DNA of 8,086 bases, from contig DATFAS010000057.1 of NCBI GenBank assembly GCA_035254305.1, positions 1 through 8,086 of the forward strand, written 5' to 3'. Positions 6,081 to 8,086 of the stretch are shown in pieces. Made by a program: the position numbers and the translations under genes. Under the pieces are notes generated by a model. That model was not told where the DNA came from. It was given only the letters and a program-made list of their open reading frames with translations, and made no database searches. The stretch is from DATFAS01 sp035254305. GTDB taxonomy: Bacteria; Bacillota; Bacilli; Aneurinibacillales; RAOX-1. Numbering within the stretch: the stretch's first letter is position 1; each line of letters opens with the position of its first letter.

Positions 6081-6114
6081 AGAAAGAGATTTAATCGAAG
6101 TAAAATCTCTTTCT
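6081..6114 (-). terminator. Long hairpin after the fliD-yjfB unit, probable terminator
   Basis: AGAAAGAGATTT (6081-6092) and AAATCTCTTTCT (6103-6114) pair perfectly over 12 bp around a 10-nt loop. The hairpin begins 22 nt after the YjfB-family stop codon. In minus-strand RNA it is followed by UAGACUUCUUUUGUC, which is U-rich but not a clean U-tract, so it may terminate only partly or mainly protect the 3' end. Confidence 0.6.
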
Positions 6115-6136
6115 AGATATCCATAAAATCCAATAT

Positions 6137-6325
6137 TTACACTCGAATATCTAAATTCCCTCCAATATGTGGCTGAGCTAATCCAGCCGTTGACGACTCA
6201 AGAAGCTCAGTAACCATATTCCCCTGATCCTTCACTGTATCCATGGCCATTTTCATAACCTCAATACTGGCATTTTGTTGAAATTGTACTTGGCTCATTC
6301 CTACAGATAATGCTGCAATATCCAT
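6137..6325 (-). CDS. yjfB: YjfB-family putative motility protein
   Basis: A 62-residue protein matching the small YjfB family, annotated as putative motility proteins in Bacillota. Visible family traits are the start MDIAALSVGMSQ, the helical run VQFQQNASIEVMKMAMDTVKDQG (about residues 13-35) and the ending PHIGGNLDIRV. There is no signal peptide or membrane helix, and the biochemical role is not established. I chose the ATG at 6325 because GAGGTG lies 5-7 nt before it and the family begins MDIA; an in-frame GTG three codons upstream overlaps that ribosome binding site. It follows fliD by 39 nt with no terminator between, so it shares the sigma-28 promoter. In Bacillus subtilis fliD is followed by fliS; here this gene takes that position, supporting a link to late flagellar assembly. 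Confidence 0.85.
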   Translation of the reverse strand: MDIAALSVGMSQVQFQQNASIEVMKMAMDTVKDQGNMVTELLESSTAGLAQPHIGGNLDIRV

Positions 6326-6364
6326 TATTGTCACCTCGATTCTTAGGTCAATGTATTCTACTCA

Positions 6365-7960
6365 TCATTTAGATCCTATTCCCAATTGTTGACCTAACCA
6401 AGAGCTTTGGGAATTGTATTTACTCATTGCCGTTTCCATGGCTGTAAATTGGCTATAGTATTGATTTTCTTTATCTACCAATCTTTGTTGTTCATCATCA
6501 ATTCGCTTATTTAGATCACCTAATAATTTCCCAACCACACTTTGATCGCTTTGGCTACTTCCGGTTGAACCTGCTTTATCCGTTAATTGTTTAACCGCAT
6601 TACTGAAATCATCATATAGCTGTGGAATGATCCCCCTTCCTCCTGGTGTTGGATTTTTAGGATCTGGATCTTGAGTGAAAAGATTTTTTATTGCATCGGG
6701 GTCATCTTGTAGAGCTGCTCTTAATTTGGTTTCATCAACATATAGCTTTCCTTGGTCTTCCCATGAGCTTGATTCTATCCCAATTGAAGCAAGTGAATTA
6801 TACTTACTGCCAGTCGAAACAGTCGAAGTTATATGATTTCTCATATTATTAACCAGGTTCGTTAAAATACTATCATTACGAAATAAACCACTCTTTGCTT
6901 TTGTTTCCCATTTTTCAATTTGACTATCTGACATAGAACTTCGCTGATCATCAGTTAATGGCTGATAATCCCGGTAAACCGGTTCACTATCAGCTGTATT
7001 TAATTTACCAAGTATATCATTATATTTGTCGATAAAATCTTTAATGTTTTTAACTTCCTGATCAATATTTCGAGATACTGTAATTGTATTAGGTATCGGA
7101 TTATTAGCCGCATCTTTTGGTGAGACGTTTTTTAAAGTATAATTTACACCCATTATAGACACGTTATTCGTCTTCGAAGTTGCAGCGGTTCCATTAAAAG
7201 TAAAACTAGCATCTGCTGCTGAATATTGGTTACCCGCAACCCCTGTTAATGAAGAATAGGTACTCGTTGGATTATCGTAACTTACCCCTAAGCTATTATT
7301 GGAACCGCTAAAGTTTAGTGTGCCACCAAAAAGGCCACTATCCCCTGTCACCTTAATACTTGTTCCCGCTCCAGTATCTTTAGTTTTTAGAATAAATTGC
7401 TTTAGAGTACTATCATATGTTGCCTGTATATCAAGACTATTACCTGAGGCATCCTTTGCAGTATTTAATTTCGAAACCAGATCTCCAATTTTCTCTGATG
7501 TACCATTAACTGAAATGGTTGCTGTATGTGGCGCACCTGCACCGTCCACTGTTGAAATGGTAAAAGACCCTGCACTTAAGACTGCAGTTGAGTCTATATT
7601 AACATTACTCACCATTGTAGCCGACTGCGCAATTTGATCCACTTGTAATTTATATGTTCCTGCAATAGCATCGGCCGTTGCTGTCCCAGTTGCCACATCA
7701 GTATTGACAGAATTGGATGAGGTTACATCATAAGTCCCATATGCACTGGACATTTTCATTTTAAATAAATTATCACTTCGAAATGAAAATAAATCCGAAT
7801 TCCATTGACGATAGCCGTCACTTTCCCATTCATATTTCTGCTGATCTTGTTTCATCTTGTTTAATCGAACGCTTTCCGCATCCATTAATTTCTTGACAAT
7901 AGAATCAGTATCCAATCCCGATGACATACCACTTATGCGAGTAATAGAGGTATTGTACAT
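6365..7960 (-). CDS. fliD: Flagellar filament cap protein FliD (HAP2)
   Basis: FliD forms the cap at the filament tip and guides exported flagellin into place. The 531 residues are slightly longer than the Bacillus protein. The N-terminal domain starts RISGMSSGLDTDSIVKKLMD (8-27) with a coiled-coil run to about 70. The head domains (about 95-320) are rich in Ser, Thr, Gly and Asn. The C-terminal domain has INxx-type segments typical of FliD: VKNIKDFIDKYNDIL (about 308-322), YNSLASIGIES (near 390) and DETKLRAALQDDPDAIKNLF. A closing coiled coil RIDDEQQRLVDKENQYYSQFTAME and a YNSQSSWLGQQL tail follow. It has no cysteine. GGAGGAG lies 6 nt before the ATG. A sigma-28 promoter about 90 nt upstream makes it a late gene. 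The next gene in the transcript is the YjfB-family gene rather than the expected fliS. Confidence 0.97.
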   Translation of the reverse strand: MYNTSITRISGMSSGLDTDSIVKKLMDAESVRLNKMKQDQQKYEWESDGYRQWNSDLFSFRSDNLFKMKMSSAYGTYDVTSSNSVNTDVATGTATADAIAGTYKLQVDQIAQSATMVSNVNIDSTAVLSAGSFTISTVDGAGAPHTATISVNGTSEKIGDLVSKLNTAKDASGNSLDIQATYDSTLKQFILKTKDTGAGTSIKVTGDSGLFGGTLNFSGSNNSLGVSYDNPTSTYSSLTGVAGNQYSAADASFTFNGTAATSKTNNVSIMGVNYTLKNVSPKDAANNPIPNTITVSRNIDQEVKNIKDFIDKYNDILGKLNTADSEPVYRDYQPLTDDQRSSMSDSQIEKWETKAKSGLFRNDSILTNLVNNMRNHITSTVSTGSKYNSLASIGIESSSWEDQGKLYVDETKLRAALQDDPDAIKNLFTQDPDPKNPTPGGRGIIPQLYDDFSNAVKQLTDKAGSTGSSQSDQSVVGKLLGDLNKRIDDEQQRLVDKENQYYSQFTAMETAMSKYNSQSSWLGQQLGIGSK

Positions 7961-8047
7961 ACAAATCTCCTCCTCATTTTTTCTTCTAAAAAATAAACCA
8001 TATCATTAAATAGCCTTGTTATAATATAAACAATAACTCATCTATTC

Positions 8048-8074
8048 TTATCGGATAAATTTTGGAATTGTTTA
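8048..8074 (-). promoter_or_regulatory. Sigma-28 (SigD) promoter of fliD
   Basis: On the minus strand TAAA (8071-8074), a 16-nt spacer and CCGATAA (8048-8054) match the flagellar sigma-28 consensus. The -10 is 87 nt before the fliD start codon, giving a leader of about 80 nt, much longer than the flgM leader. That leader is very AT-rich, and I saw no known riboswitch core in it. Confidence 0.88.
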
Positions 8075-8086
8075 ACCTATTACTTT

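Noticed and set aside
7299..7637. Plus-strand ORF of 112 codons
   Set aside because: Lies entirely antisense inside fliD, which is strongly supported; no ribosome binding site or recognisable protein.
7961..8047. c-di-GMP riboswitch in the fliD leader
   Set aside because: Such elements occur before motility genes, but the leader is short, very AT-rich and lacks a recognisable conserved core.

Overview
All nine credible genes in this AT-rich window lie on the minus strand, so transcription runs from high to low coordinates. Most of the window is a late-stage flagellar locus of a Gram-positive, probably endospore-forming Bacillota. Three things point there: purine-rich AGGAGG ribosome binding sites before nearly every gene, flgM-flgN-flgK-flgL in the order seen in Bacillales, and a terminal gene resembling the forespore regulator RsfA. 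I cannot name the genus.

Layout in transcription order. (1) A sigma-28 (SigD) type promoter at 8048-8074 leads into fliD (filament cap) and a 62-residue YjfB-family putative motility protein. A strong hairpin follows at 6081-6114. (2) About 200 bp of non-coding AT-rich DNA come next. A second sigma-28 promoter at 5847-5873, with the same spacing and a near-identical core, then drives flgM (anti-sigma-28), flgN (export chaperone for the junction proteins), flgK and flgL (hook-filament junction). This operon ends at a good intrinsic terminator, 2580-2611. (3) A SigA-like promoter begins two bases beyond that terminator and serves a two-gene unit: an unrecognised 138-residue protein, and a YcgR/MotI-type PilZ protein with an intact c-di-GMP signature, probably a flagellar brake. 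It ends at a strong terminator, 1337-1382. (4) A separate RsfA-like gene (Myb/SANT-like DNA-binding region plus coiled coil) is preceded by a SigG-like promoter candidate and followed by a hairpin at 211-244. (5) The first ~210 bp hold no gene but carry an ordered array of a short motif, CRGCGAW, at alternating 11- and 21-bp spacings (32-bp period).

How the parts fit. FlgM holds sigma-28 inactive until the hook is complete and is then exported. Both sigma-28 promoters here therefore fire late and supply the junction proteins, their chaperone, the cap and FlgM itself (negative feedback). The PilZ protein would adjust motor output to c-di-GMP. The RsfA-like gene appears to be an unrelated sporulation-stage unit. 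I saw no defence system, CRISPR array, mobile element, tRNA or rRNA. The least explained items are the 32-bp periodic array, the 138-residue protein paired with PilZ, and the SigG-like promoter.
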